A DNA stretch of 64,000 nt from the NCBI GenBank assembly GCA_001599915.1, contig BCIG01000027.1, forward strand, positions 1 through 64,000. Direction: 5' to 3'. The notes below the pieces were generated by a model. It saw only the letters and a program-made list of their open reading frames with translations. It was not told the origin of the DNA and made no database searches. The first letter of the stretch is position 1, and each line of letters begins with the position of its first letter. Below are positions 11,179 to 22,431 of this stretch, one piece after another. The position numbers and the translations under genes were made by a program. The stretch comes from Symbiotaphrina buchneri (lineage: Eukaryota > Ascomycota > Symbiotaphrinales > Symbiotaphrinaceae).

Positions 11179-11680
11179 GGACGGCTGGTACACCCGAACA
11201 TCCTTTTTCTGGGGGTTTGACTTTGAGGCTTAGCTCGTGCTTTCTTGAAATATCCATTCGTTTTCTTTTCCTCTTGTACTAGATGGGGTTGCACGTATAC
11301 CAGCGCGTTGAATTCTGCAACTCCAAGTTTTGAAATGATATCGTTTTGGGAGATCAGATTGTGCGCTCACTGTCGCATTAAGGAGGCTCGTGGAGAGAGT
11401 TGCAGCGCTTAGAGATAATATCAATGTCCATGAGATATCGGAGAATGAGTCCCTCATCTGTGAGCGTCATGTCTGTTTCATGAATAGAGGTGGCCCTCGA
11501 GAAATCAAGAGAAGGAAAGCATCGATGACATGTCCGTTTCAGTCTGCTACTGTTCAGTCATGAAATCATAGCTTGCGAGGTAATCTGTCACTCCTGCTCT
11601 CTAGTCCGGATACTCAAGTATTTCAACCCCACGGTTATAGAGATATGAAACAAAAGCGGGTGTTATGACATACAGAACCT
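11179..11680. other. Convergent intergenic region
   Basis: The 3' ends of the dehydrogenase (plus) and the COMT-like gene (minus) face each other across about 500 bp. It presumably carries both terminators; no gene is recognisable. Confidence 0.5.
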
Positions 11681-12732
11681 CTATAGAGTATAGTCTCGAG
11701 TCGGAACAACTTCGGACACCGCAATAGCATCCTAAGGTACGCATCTTTAGGCATGACACACGCCACACTGCAAGGAGCGAACTCACATGTCCGAAATCCA
11801 CCAGCTCGGTTTGATATCTCCGTCCCTGCGCATTCTCCGGGACGCCCTTGGACACATAATCGACATAATCGACAATCCCTCCGGTCCCCCTCTCCTGATC
11901 CGCATCAGCATGCCTCGCCGGTCCACAATTATCTGCAAAGACGACCGCGCCACTCTTCAACAACCCCAGCTCCTCCACCACCTTTATATCCGGCAAGTAC
12001 AGATTCTTCCAATGGTCCAGGAGGATCGCATCCACCTGTCCCTTAGCCAGCTTCCCCTCCTTCACCAACCCCTTCAGCGACTCGGCTGCGGGCCCGACCA
12101 CGACATGCACCACATCCTTCAAGCCCGCCAGCTCGACGACGCTGCTCGTGATGGCCGCGTTGACGGGGTTCACCTCCAGACTATAATACGTGACTGCATG
12201 CCCCTGATTCAGTTCCTGCAGAGCCCCTGCCAGCGCGGTCGCGGAGTAGCCGACATAGGCGCCGAACTCGATGAAGACTTTGGGCCCCGCGGGCAGGTCG
12301 CCGAGCTTGCTGCTGATGTAGGCGGCCTTTTTGGGCCCGATGGTCATGAGTCGCTCGGCCTTGACGTGCTTGAATTCTTCGATGGCTGCGGCGACCTCCG
12401 CGGGACTGGAGCCGACGTGGTTCAGTGTGGGAGACTTGTGCACGAAGTCGAGCACCGTGAGCTCTTTCTTGTTGTCTTCCTGATTTGGAGAATAAGAGCG
12501 TTAGCTGAATGGTTGATACAGCCGGGTTCGACGGATAGCAGAAAGAGCGTACGCTTTGCCCACCAGGACCACGGCGCGGCCCTCCTCCATGCCCGGCGTG
12601 CTCGCCGTGCGGGCGGACATGATCACCGGACATCTTGTCGTTGAGGTTGAGGTTGAATTGTTTGCACTCTGCGAGGAGAAGCAAGGTAGCAAGAGCCACG
12701 AAGCAGTAACTTAGGATATTGAATGTTCGCAT
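11681..12732 (-). CDS. Catechol O-methyltransferase-like protein with N-terminal signal/anchor
   Basis: Three exons, 12732-12553, 12479-11787 and 11731-11681, phase-consistent and giving 307 residues. COMT signatures: SAM loop FIEFGAYVGYSATALA, YSLEVNPVNAAIT, metal-ligand region ILLDHWKNLYLPD and VVFADNCGPARHADAD. These correspond to the LDHWK and ADN motifs that bind Mg2+ and substrate in animal COMT. The expected reaction is Mg-dependent methylation of catechols by SAM. The first exon begins MRTFNILSYCFVALATLLLL, a hydrophobic segment that would act as a signal peptide or signal anchor, followed by a His/Gly/Pro-rich linker. The last intron leaves a 16-residue terminal exon ending SEVVPTRDYTL. 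Confidence 0.88.
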
Positions 12733-13187
12733 TTCAAAGTGAGTGATGGACAAGGAGTGAAATGGGAGGAGACGTCGGCTTTTGGCAATGGGGCCGGTGG
12801 AGGATGGTGCAATCGTTACCCTCCATGGCAGCAATGCACCGTTCTTGGCTTACGCGGCCTGCATTGAAGGAGGGCAGCACCGGTATCGGAAGACACATGC
12901 TGGGGCATTTGGAGGGCGATCGCACCGAATACAGAATTGAAGCTCGCTATGGACTTATCTGATCTAGATTACGTTTTGCCAGCGCACCCCACTTCTTTCT
13001 AACACCTCTACTCCCCTCCTAATGATAGCGTCCTGTGCACCTTAGTCGCTTAGACGCTAACAAAAGTCCTTGTGTATACTCCGTACAGTACATGGCAATT
13101 CACTTTTGCGACATTGATCTTGCGGAGAATTTGGACTTGTGTAGATAACCGGCGGTCCTCGCTGCTAGTGAAGACTCCGGTCAAGTA
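12733..13187. other. Intergenic, COMT promoter side up to the MITE
   Basis: Holds the 5' region of the COMT-like gene and ends at the TA target site of the transposon. Nothing else is seen. Confidence 0.5.
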
Positions 13188-13215
13188 CAGTCGGACCCTT
13201 TCTATAAGCATATAG
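13188..13215 (+). repeat. Left terminal inverted repeat of the MITE (28 bp)
   Basis: Begins CAGTCGGACCCTTTCTATAA and is identical to the reverse complement of 13868-13895. Confidence 0.92.
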
Positions 13216-13867
13216 GTATGTAAGCATAAATCGGGTTATAAGCATGAAAATCGGCTGACGTGCTCAAAACCCCCGCCAAATGCTTATTTTCTCGTTTTAT
13301 AGGCATATGCTTAAGAATTCTGCGCCCTCCCACCCATATGCTTCTTAACCAGATATTTTCCCCCTATTATTTATATGATATTTCACGTGAAATAACAGGT
13401 TAATTATTGATCAGACAGCAAGAAAAACTCTTAGAAACACATAGAAACGTAAGAAACTCAATGTATTTTATTTTATTTACATGTAATGGTTAGAAACTCA
13501 GATAAGTTGTTGTTAATCAACAATTTCCTATGTTTTATCTACTTTAAAAAATAATCCTAAACGTTTTCCAATTAAAAAGACAAACAGGCCTGGAAGAGAA
13601 ACAAAAATAATCAAGATATAAATTACGGAAGCTATGGAAGCATTGAGAAGACAATTAACCAGCAATTAACTACGTATCGCAGTAAAAATAGGGGATAACA
13701 ACCTGATTCCAAAGGTGTAACGGTCGTTACGGATCTCTTGATCATAGGAGATGTGTGGTAAAGGTAATAATGGAGGATCACGTGAGTCTTTACATAGTAA
13801 ACCTGTAATCACGTGAAACTGGCTGTAAGCATTACGGCTCTTATAAGCATATGGATCGCCAAACGAG

Positions 13868-13895
13868 CTATATGCTTATAGAAAGGGTCCGACTG
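13868..13895 (-). repeat. Right terminal inverted repeat of the MITE (28 bp)
   Basis: Perfect inverted copy of 13188-13215; the flanking TA follows at 13896-13897. Confidence 0.92.
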
Positions 13896-13897
13896 TA

Positions 13898-14588
13898 GGC
13901 GATGGCGCATTACCAAAACAAAGTGACCAAAAGGGTCAAGCACAACATTCCAACGGACCGGAGCGGCGGGAGCTTATCTACAGCCCAGGCAAACTTGGCC
14001 AAGCTAGAGCTTAAGACGACTAGTCCTCATTCGTTGTGTGTATACGACACTATTCCAATATACTGCGCTGATGTTGTGATGCTGTGGCATTATTATTGGG
14101 AGCTCATCGTGGGTGTTTATCATTATTGATTCGTGTTCTGCAGTCTTGTTTCTCTGTGTTCGCTCAGATTTTGCTTGTCAATATTCAACAATGTTCCCTT
14201 CATAGGTCCCTGGCTTGACTTCTTCGTAATTGAAGATGTTTGCAAGATGTCCTGGCCCGATTTGGAGAGTGGATGATTTGGCACTGTGTTTCCGAAGAGA
14301 GTAAGGGTCCCACCAGCGAAAAAAACGGCCATTGGCTAATAACGCGATAGCTACCTCCAAATTCTTCTGCCGATACTTTTCTGCGCAGTGTCAATCTCGA
14401 TCCTAGCGGCAAGCGCTGTGATCAGAGGGAGTGCAAGATGGGGCAGCCCGAGAAGTCCTCGAGCGACATGGACTGGACCGAGCTTGAGGCAAGACGTGGG
14501 CTCACCTGGGTATCTCTCACGAGACAACTCGCCACAATGCAAATGGGACAGTCGAAAGCTAAAACGATCAAAGAACTATGTGCAACGG
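13898..14588. other. Intergenic region upstream of the ABC transporter
   Basis: The frame of the transporter stays open back to 14388 but without an ATG before 14589, so a short first exon of that gene may lie in 14388-14588. No other gene is recognisable. Confidence 0.45.
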
Positions 14589-17500
14589 ATGCTGCGGCTG
14601 GTGGAGCAAGTCGTCATCATAGCAGAGACAGGCATTTGCGTCGCTCGTATGGTACAACATGGCCGGGACCGTCCTGACACAGAGGCTGCCTCCATTGGTC
14701 TGCTGGTATGGATGTATACTTCAACACTTTCCAGCATGCAGTGGCTTCATTTTGGTGGTACCAACCGTGCTGCAAACGGACTACGACCGCATATCCTCGC
14801 ATTATATGGGTTTCAATGGCTACTTTCAGCAGTCGAATTTCGAAGCGCAATCATACACCCCGGGTCTAAAGTCCAGGACGTCCTCACAATCACAAGTTTC
14901 AGCATGTTGAGCGTTCTTCTCGTCGCTGCGATCGCCAGAAAATCGTCGCCGGAGACGCCATTCCAAGCTGGAAATGATGTGCCTCCCTCAAAGGAGACTT
15001 GGGCCAGTGTGCTTTCACGTGCCACCTTTGGCTGGGTCGACTCTCTCGTTCTAAGCGCGTACAGAAAAACCTTTCACCTATCCGACATCTGGGCTTTGGC
15101 TTCAGATGAATGTGCTGCGAACGTGCTCAGAGATTACCAGCAAGTCATGCAGACTGCCACTCTTTCATGGCATCTCTTGGCTTACTTCAAGAAGCCGCTG
15201 TTGCTGCAGTCTCTGTGGGCAGTTTTGGGCAGTTTGTTCGCCTTTGCACCAGCGCTACTATTGAGTGTGATTCTCAAGTATTTGGAGAGACCCGAGGATA
15301 CACCACGAAACGTGGCGTGGCTCTATGTCTTGCTCCTATTCGTCACTGGTGTTATACGGTCAGTGGCAGATGGTCAAGCACTATGGATCGGGCAAAAAGC
15401 GTGCGTCAGGCTACGCGCGATCATGGTCCACGAGATCTATGCCAAGTCGTTGCATATCAAGCTGAGAAGCCAGTCAAACTCAGACCCTGGGGCAGAGGAA
15501 AGCGGCATACAAGACCCCAAGGTTGCGCGTTTTAGATGGATGCGGTCCCTTTTTGCGCGAAGGAAGCAGCCCATGAGACTTGAAGAGGCTCATACTGATC
15601 AACGCAAAGACGCTCCTCCTGCCAGCATGGGCAAAATCATCAATCTCATGGCCGTCGATGCGTTCAAAGTTAGCGACATTGCAGTGGAGCTACATCGACT
15701 AGCCGTCAGCATCCCATCGCAGATCCTTCTTGCAACCATCCTCCTCTACCGGCTCCAGGGCCCAAGCGCATTTGCAGGAATTGGCATCATGCTCATCCTC
15801 CTTCCGGTCAATATCCTCCTCGCCCGTGGATTCAGCACTGTGCAGAAGACCGTTTCCGCTGCAACGGATGCACGCATCAGCGCCACGAACGAGCTCCTGC
15901 AGAGTATCCGGACCATCAAGCTGTTCGCATGGGAGCATCGCTTCCGCGACAACGTCGAGGAAAAGCGCCATGCGGAGTTGACGGCTTTGCAACGGAGGTA
16001 TTTCCTATGGTCACTTGCTGCTACAATATGGTATGGTGCGCCGCTCCTGATCACCTTGTTGTCCTTCTGGGCGTATACAGTTTTGCAGCGACAGGAACTT
16101 GTGCCTTCGGTAGCCTTCACTGCGTTGGCGCTTTTTGCGATTCTGCGTGTGCCGCTCGATCAGTTGGCGGATCTGCTGGCGAGGGTGCAGGAGGCCAGGG
16201 TTTCTATTGACAGAATTGCTGCGTTTTTGGTCGAAGGGAAGGAAGAGAGTCAGGTACAAACGTTGGCCAGCCACACATGTGTTGCACCAACATCTGAGCC
16301 CGGGGTTGGTCTGCAAAAAGCGACGTTGACGTGGGCAAGAGGAGAGCTGAGCACTCGACAATCACAACCATTTCAATTGGCGGATATTGACGTGCAATTT
16401 CCGGCGGCAGGACTTTCTGTTGTTGCTGGGCCCTCCGGTTCTGGAAAGTCTTCCTTACTTCTGGCTATCCTTGGGGAGATGAGACTAGTCAAGGGCACAA
16501 TTTACAGACCACGAGATTGCGCCGCCAAAGCCGTTAGCATGACTACGCCCACATGGGACTTCGCCTACTGCCCACAGCAAGCATGGCTTCTAGGCGGCAG
16601 CATCAGAGAAAACATCCTCTTTGGCTCCCCATGGAACCCTTCACGCTATGGATCTGTCTTGCACGCCTGTGCTCTCCAACACGACTTAGATGTGCTCCCT
16701 TTGGGCGATCGGACGCTGGTTGGTGAGCAGGGCTCCGCTTTATCTGGTGGCCAGAAGCAGAGAGTAGCACTCGCCCGAGCATTGTATTCCAATGCGCAAT
16801 ATGTCCTCCTCGATGATTGTTTGAGTGCTGTAGATTCTCATACGGCAGAATGGCTCTTTGAGAACGCCATCAGAGGCACGCTCATGCGAGGCAGGACGTG
16901 TGTCTTGGCCACGCATAATGTATCTCTGTGTGCGGCGGCTGCTGACTTTTTGGTGCTGATGGAGAGAGGAAGAATTACTGCGAGTGGAGCTCCTGCTGAT
17001 GTGTTGTCATCTGCGACCCTCTCATCTTGCATAGCACCCGAAGGCAGTCTCGTATCCGACTCAGTTTCGGAGCCCATCTCCACAGTGATAGAGCATGATT
17101 CAGATTCCGACTCAGATACGCTCGCGGGTGATGAGACGACAGGCACGCTTCATCACTTCAGTTCAGTGTCGACACTTGTTCCTCAAGATGATATCTTGCC
17201 GGGCAAAGAAGATCAAGAAACAGCTGAGGCAATGGCAGAAGGGAGCAGCATTCGCCGGGTGCTCCGGTTCTATTTATGTTCTATGGGTTCACGGTACTAC
17301 TGGCTTGCTGTTCTAATCTTCTTCGTTGCCCAACAGCTACTGTCATTTGCGATCAACGCATGGATTCGGGAGTGGGCCAGTTCGTATTCTTTTAGGGAGA
17401 GACGTCGTGCTTCTGGCCTATACCACGTTACTCTGCTCCAGCAGGACTCTCCAAAGACGGGACCGTCCGTTGTCGATTCCTATTTCAAGTCATTGTCTTT

Positions 17501-19289
17501 ACAACACCAGTCCGGCGATTACGCAAAACATGCATCACCATTCTTTTCATCGTTTTCTATACTCAATTCCGCTCCTGAGATACCCTTGTTCTACTATCTG
17601 AGTATCTACGCCTGTCTATGCCTTTGCTATCTGATCGTTAGTTTCATTCGCGAAGTTCTCCTATACAAAGGCTCCCTCGCCGCTTCTCGCAAACTCCACA
17701 GCAACATGTTGTATTCCATAACCCGCGCACGCTTCTACCTCTTTGACACCGTATCTATCGGACAGCTCACCAACCGCTTCTCGAAAGACCTGGAGGTCGT
17801 TGACCACAGCATGGCCTCTTTCGCGCTAGCTTTCATGCAAAGCGCTGCCGGCGTGCTCAGCATCTTGATCGTCATCTCCATCATCACACCGGCGTTCCTC
17901 ATCGTGGCCTTCTTCATCAGCATCGCGTACCTCGTTATCGCGACACTGTACGTCAAGTCTTCCCGAGACCTCAAGCGCATTGAGTCTGTACAACGAACGC
18001 CGCTATATCACCTCCTCTCCCAGACCCTCACAGGCCTTCCGGTCATCAGGGCATACGCACAGCAGAATCGCTTCATGAGCGAATGCATCAAGCTCATTGA
18101 CGCGTATAATCGACCACATCTATACCTTCTAGCCACAAATCGATGGCTCGCAGTCCGCGTGGATCTAGTTGGGGCGCTGGTGTCGCTGTGTACGGCGGCA
18201 TTTGTGGTGCAGCGGGCAGGAAGGATGGACGGCGGCGCCGCCGGCCTGGCTTTAGCCTATGCAATCACGTTCACGGACAATATCCTGTGGCTAGTGAGGC
18301 TTTACGGAGTCAATGAGCAGAATCTGACCTCGTAAGCTGCGGAACAGTCTGTTATGGGTCTTTGCTGATCTGTTATACAGTGTCGAGCGTGTCAAAGAAT
18401 ATATTGACGTTGACCAAGAGTCTCCTGAATTCATCGCCGGAACAGAACCTGCGTCAACGTGGCCAAGCGAAGGTGTTATCCGGTTCGTGGACTACTCCAC
18501 AAGTTACCGGCCGACGCAGGAGCTGGTTCTGGATAGCCTCAACCTTGAGATAACGGCAGGCCAAAAAGTTGCGATTGTTGGAAGGACAGGGGCGGGCAAG
18601 AGCTCCCTGGCGCTGGCGCTCTTCCGTGGCCTTGAAGCCTGTTCCGGCAGCATCCTCATCGATGGCTTGGACATTGCTACCTTGGGGCTGCAGACATTGC
18701 GGGAGGCCATAACGATTGTTCCTCAAGGTACGTTGGAAAGACATCCCAAAGAAAAGATAGGTTACTGATACTACCGTCATCAGACCCAGTAGTCTTCACA
18801 GGGACGCTCCGCCGCAATCTCGACCCTGAGGATCTCTTCACAGACGAGGATATCTACACTGTCCTCCGTAACGTCCATCTCATCGACCCTCCCTCCTCGT
18901 CAACCGGGCCTACACCATTCACGGACCTGTCTCACCACATCATATTCGCCGGCAATGAACTCTCCCTCGGGCAGCGCCAACTTCTCTGCCTAGCACGTGC
19001 CATGTTGCAGCGCCCAAAGATTCTCATCATGGATGAAGCGACGGCGTCAATCGATGTGCAGACCGAGGCGAATATCCAGCGCGCCATTGCGGAGATGCAG
19101 TGTACGACTTTGACAGTGGCGCTTCGGCTGAAGACGGTGATTGACTATGATAAAGTCCTTGTGCTTGATCATGGACGTGTTGTGGAGTTTGGTGGACCGG
19201 CCGAGTTGCTTAGCGCTGGAGGCATGTTTAGAGATATGTGGGAGAAGGCATCAGAAAATGATGGTGTTCATCAAGAAAGGAAGTGTTAA
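14589..19289 (+). CDS. ABCC (MRP)-type full ABC transporter
   Basis: Three exons: 14589-18331, 18381-18727 and 18784-19289 (introns GTAAGC..CAG and GTACGT..CAG), about 1,531 residues from the first in-frame ATG. The open frame extends 67 codons further up without ATG, so an upstream exon may exist. The order is N-terminal membrane region, TMD1, NBD1, TMD2, NBD2. NBD1 has Walker [10 protein letters not shown], signature ALSGGQKQR, Walker [12 protein letters not shown] (Asp in place of the catalytic Glu, usual for ABCC site 1) and H-loop LATHN. NBD2 has Walker [10 protein letters not shown], signature LSLGQRQ and Walker [13 protein letters not shown], but [10 protein letters not shown] where family members read LTIAHRLRT, so the switch His is Leu. 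Likely an exporter of conjugates or toxic metabolites at the plasma or vacuolar membrane; the substrate is unknown. Confidence 0.93.
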
Positions 19290-19569
19290 GCTGGCATCGT
19301 TGAATTGTCGACACTGCGTCAATAAAAAGATCGATATCGCTGTCCTACCAACCGTCATCAATTCGATTCAGTTCTCTCAATGTAAAATCCCGTTCCCTGA
19401 TCGCCCTAGACGCTCTACTCCTCCATAAAACTAGCAGAGCTAAGAATACATCGTTGATCAGTAGTCTAAGAAGAAGTCCATCACTATCGTAATCCAATTC
19501 CCGTCAATTGTGTTCGTCCCTGCTCAAGCGTCACTGTCGCCGTCTCCGGCGCGATGGCCAGAGACGCGC

Positions 19570-21406
19570 TCAGAACACCAGGTACGTCAACATACGCTTA
19601 TGCAGCGGCTGCGAATAATATTTGTCCAGAAATTCCAAATCCTCTGAAGTGAGCGGCCGACGACCCGTCTTCAAATCCGCATTTGCCGGATTAACGAACT
19701 TTGTTCTCTTGAACACCTTAAACAGGACAAAGGCAGCAATGTAGACCGGGATGCAGAGATACGTCTGGAAGAAATAGGAGGCCGAAGGGGGCTCGTCGAT
19801 CGGAAAGAGGCTCAGATAAAACACACTGGCCAACACAAATATACTCGTAACCAACAAGTAAATCACGACCAAAGGCCAGGCCTTATTGCGATACGCGTAC
19901 TTGAGCATCAGCGGGTTATCGCCCTGGGCCTTGAACGCGCGGTGCAACCGGATGTTCGTGATGGAGATGGTGATGTAAGCCAGGAAACAGTCGGTGGCAG
20001 AGATGGAGCTGAACCAGGTGAAGATAATAGCGCCGGTGTTGGAGCAGTTGATGTACGTGAAGATCGTCGACAGACACGCCGCGATCAGGAGCGAGTAGTA
20101 AGGCCGGCCTTGCTTATCCACGCGGCAGAAGATCTTGGGAAACATGCCCATGCGCGCCATCGCGGTCGAGATCCTAGATGATATATAAATCGATTCGGCG
20201 CCGATGGCACACAGTCCGATGAGAACGACGACATTGATCAGGTCCGGGAGGCCTTTGATGCCGGCGGCCTTCATGGCGATGACGAACGGCGATGCGGCGA
20301 CAGTTGATGTTCCGAGCAGGTCTGGAGATGTGTAGGGAACGAGCACGGTGATGAAGACGACCGAGGTCATGTAGAATAACATGATGCGGATGATGAGGTT
20401 GTTGCATGCGCGAGGCAGATTCCAGCGTGGCATTTTGGCTTCGCCGTTGGAGATGCCCATCATTTCTTGACCGCCGGTGGCCCATGCTGCCATTAAGAAA
20501 CACCAGACCACACCCTAGGAGACTCATGTCAGCAAGGTCAACTAGCTGCGAGGTATAACTCATTTCTCCCAGAGCGACGGTCACTTGGCAAGAACAACTT
20601 AGTACTTACTTTGAAGCCATTGGGAAAAGCATCCATCGCGTAATTCTGCGCATGGTGTGTCGAGCCGGTCGGTCCAGCACCTGCAATCAAGGCGATGCAT
20701 GTGAAGATAATGACGAGCATCATGACGACCTTGATCGACGCAGTATAGAACTCGAATTCCCCAAACCAGTGATTCGGCATCACGTGGATAGAGAAGACGC
20801 AAGCCAGATAGATGGTCATGGCAGCAGCGGTCGGGATGGCATCCGTCCAATAGGACAGGATGACTTCGAAGACGGCTCCTTCGGCCGCGACGACGGTGAT
20901 CCAGGCGAACCACTCGCAGAATCCTGAGAACCATCAGCGACATTGTCCGGTCATGGCGGTCCGTGAGGGGACCTTTCACCGATGGCAAAAGCAAGCGCCG
21001 GGTCAACGAAGCGAGCTGCGTGGTCGATGAATGCGCCTGAGGTTGGAAAGATACAGCACGCCTCGGACATGACATGCATCAGAGCCCACGACTGCGAGCA
21101 GATGAGCGGATAACCGATCCACATGCCTCCGTAGGAGCCATAGCAAAGGGCCTGCAGTGATTAGCAAACGTGACAGTCAAGCACCCGCCAACACCGCACC
21201 TTTCCAGTACTGATGAAGATACCGCTGCCAATGCAGCCGCCCAGGCAGATCATCTGGATATGGCGAGCCTTGAAAGCCCGACGCAGCTCTCCTCGATGGA
21301 CGGTCTCGTCTTCACCAACGTAATCGAGGACCTGGCCGACGCTGACATCCGGCACTCCTGCGATGCTGGCGTCGACGGCTTCGGCTTTTTCTTCCTTGGG
21401 ATCCAT
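19570..21406 (-). CDS. Amino acid permease (APC superfamily, fungal YAT type)
   Basis: About four exons from ATG 21406 (MDPKEEKAEAVDASIAG). The first exon ends at QMICLGGCIGSGIFISTGK, the TM1 signature of fungal amino acid permeases. The next gives ALCYGSYGGMWIGYPLICSQ, and another gives CEWFAWITVVAAEGAVFEV. The long last exon (about 20516-19570) starts GVVWCFLMAAWATGGQEMMG and contains GIKGLPDLINVVVL, SSRISTAMARMGMFPKIF and the C-terminal helices. Length (about 560 residues) and roughly 12 membrane spans fit a plasma-membrane amino acid:H+ symporter. The order of spans matches Gap1/Dip5-type proteins, but I cannot assign the substrate. It neighbours a CoA-transferase and a phosphonopyruvate-hydrolase-like gene in the same orientation, which may form a catabolic set. 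Confidence 0.92.
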
Positions 21407-22431
21407 GGTAGAAAAGTAAGCTTTTAGGTGCTGGAGGATTTCAAGAGAGGATGGTGCAGGGAGGCCTGTAGGTTGGATGATAAGAGGAAGGCGAGGCACA
21501 CATACCAGGGCGCATGGTGTGATAGGAGTGAGCGGCCAGTCCCTATCTGACGCGGCAACCCCCTTATCGCCATCGAGCCATAAGTGTATCAACGAGCCGT
21601 CTCATAACGGAGGTCTGGCAGGGATCAGGAAAGCGGAAGGAGAGGTGCGACATATTGTGGGACAGTTTCCTGGGCCTAGATTTGAGTCCAATGTGCGGTA
21701 TCTTTCTAAATGGGTTATCTGGGACACCATAATCGATCTCAGATGATTCGCTGAGAGCCAAAAGGGGGTCAGGAAAGTTTCCGTGGCTTCTCATCTTCCC
21801 TTTGATGGCGCAAGATGAGACGCCTCGTGTCCATGCCGCCCTCTAGATAAGGGTCGTATCAGCCCGTTTCTCTGTGAAAGACTGGGGCCGATCGAAGATA
21901 AGAAGTCGCAACGGTTCGGGGACCGAGGCCCAATAGCACAGATTCCGAAATGATATAATCCCGTCTCTATCAAGCTCACAAAGCTTCTGCACGAAGGCTT
22001 TGTTGATCTTTGAGGCTTGGCGCTCAAGGTGCTGCTGCTGCCTTTGCACGTGCTGAAGATAAGGGGAAAGCCACAAAACGGCCGCCGGCCTCTCTCCATC
22101 AAGCCCCACTGTAACCTCATGCGAGGTATGGGATGGGATGCACGATAAACACTTTTAGGCTTTCCCTGAAAAAGCTGCTGCATAGAGCGGGCGTCGAGGT
22201 GACCTACAGAAAGAGAAATTCCACCGACCGCCATAATGGGTGTGGTGCGTCGAGATGGCAGGCACGTGGGAACAAAGCCTTGACGAATGTTGCTATCAAG
22301 CTCGAGCACCCGCACCAGCAATCGCCTGCTGAGATATGAGTTAAGATGTTCTCGAACTGTATCTCACAACCTTATGCTGCTCCTGGCCCGGCATCTAATG
22401 AGAATGGATATACACGTCATCCCTACATTCT
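21407..22431. other. Intergenic region with a possible small minus-strand frame
   Basis: About 1 kb between the permease start and the CoA-transferase stop. Apart from the weak candidate at 21843-22160 nothing is recognisable. Confidence 0.4.
21843..22160 (-). CDS. Possible small hypothetical protein (exon?)
   Basis: An open frame on the minus strand, bounded upstream by a stop near 22160 and without an ATG, reads VGLDGERPAAVLWLSPYL, then a Gln-rich amphipathic stretch, then LCYWASVPEPLRLLIFDRPQ. The composition looks protein-like and could be the last exon of a small gene whose first exon I cannot place. I do not recognise the family. It could also be chance. Confidence 0.25.

Larger units (their letters stand above)
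13188..13895. mobile_element. Complete MITE, pogo/Fot1-type (Tc1/mariner), 708 bp
   Basis: The element starts CAGTCGGACCC and ends with its reverse complement. The terminal inverted repeats are identical over 28 bp (13188-13215 and 13868-13895). Each end is flanked by TA (13186-13187 and 13896-13897), the target duplication of Tc1/mariner elements, and the CAGT start fits the pogo/Fot1 branch. The interior is AT-rich, has no transposase frame, and carries many short copies of TAAGCAT in both orientations near the ends. It is therefore a non-autonomous derivative that must be moved by a transposase encoded elsewhere. Perfect repeats suggest a fairly recent insertion. It lies in intergenic DNA. 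Confidence 0.9.

Noticed and set aside
11787-12644. 285-codon plus-strand frame
   Set aside because: Antisense to the COMT-like gene, whose splice-consistent exons and motifs are convincing.
21791-22321. 176-codon minus-strand frame overlapping the 21843-22160 candidate
   Set aside because: Composition is Ser/Arg-rich and shadow-like; the other frame at the same place looks more protein-like, though still weak.
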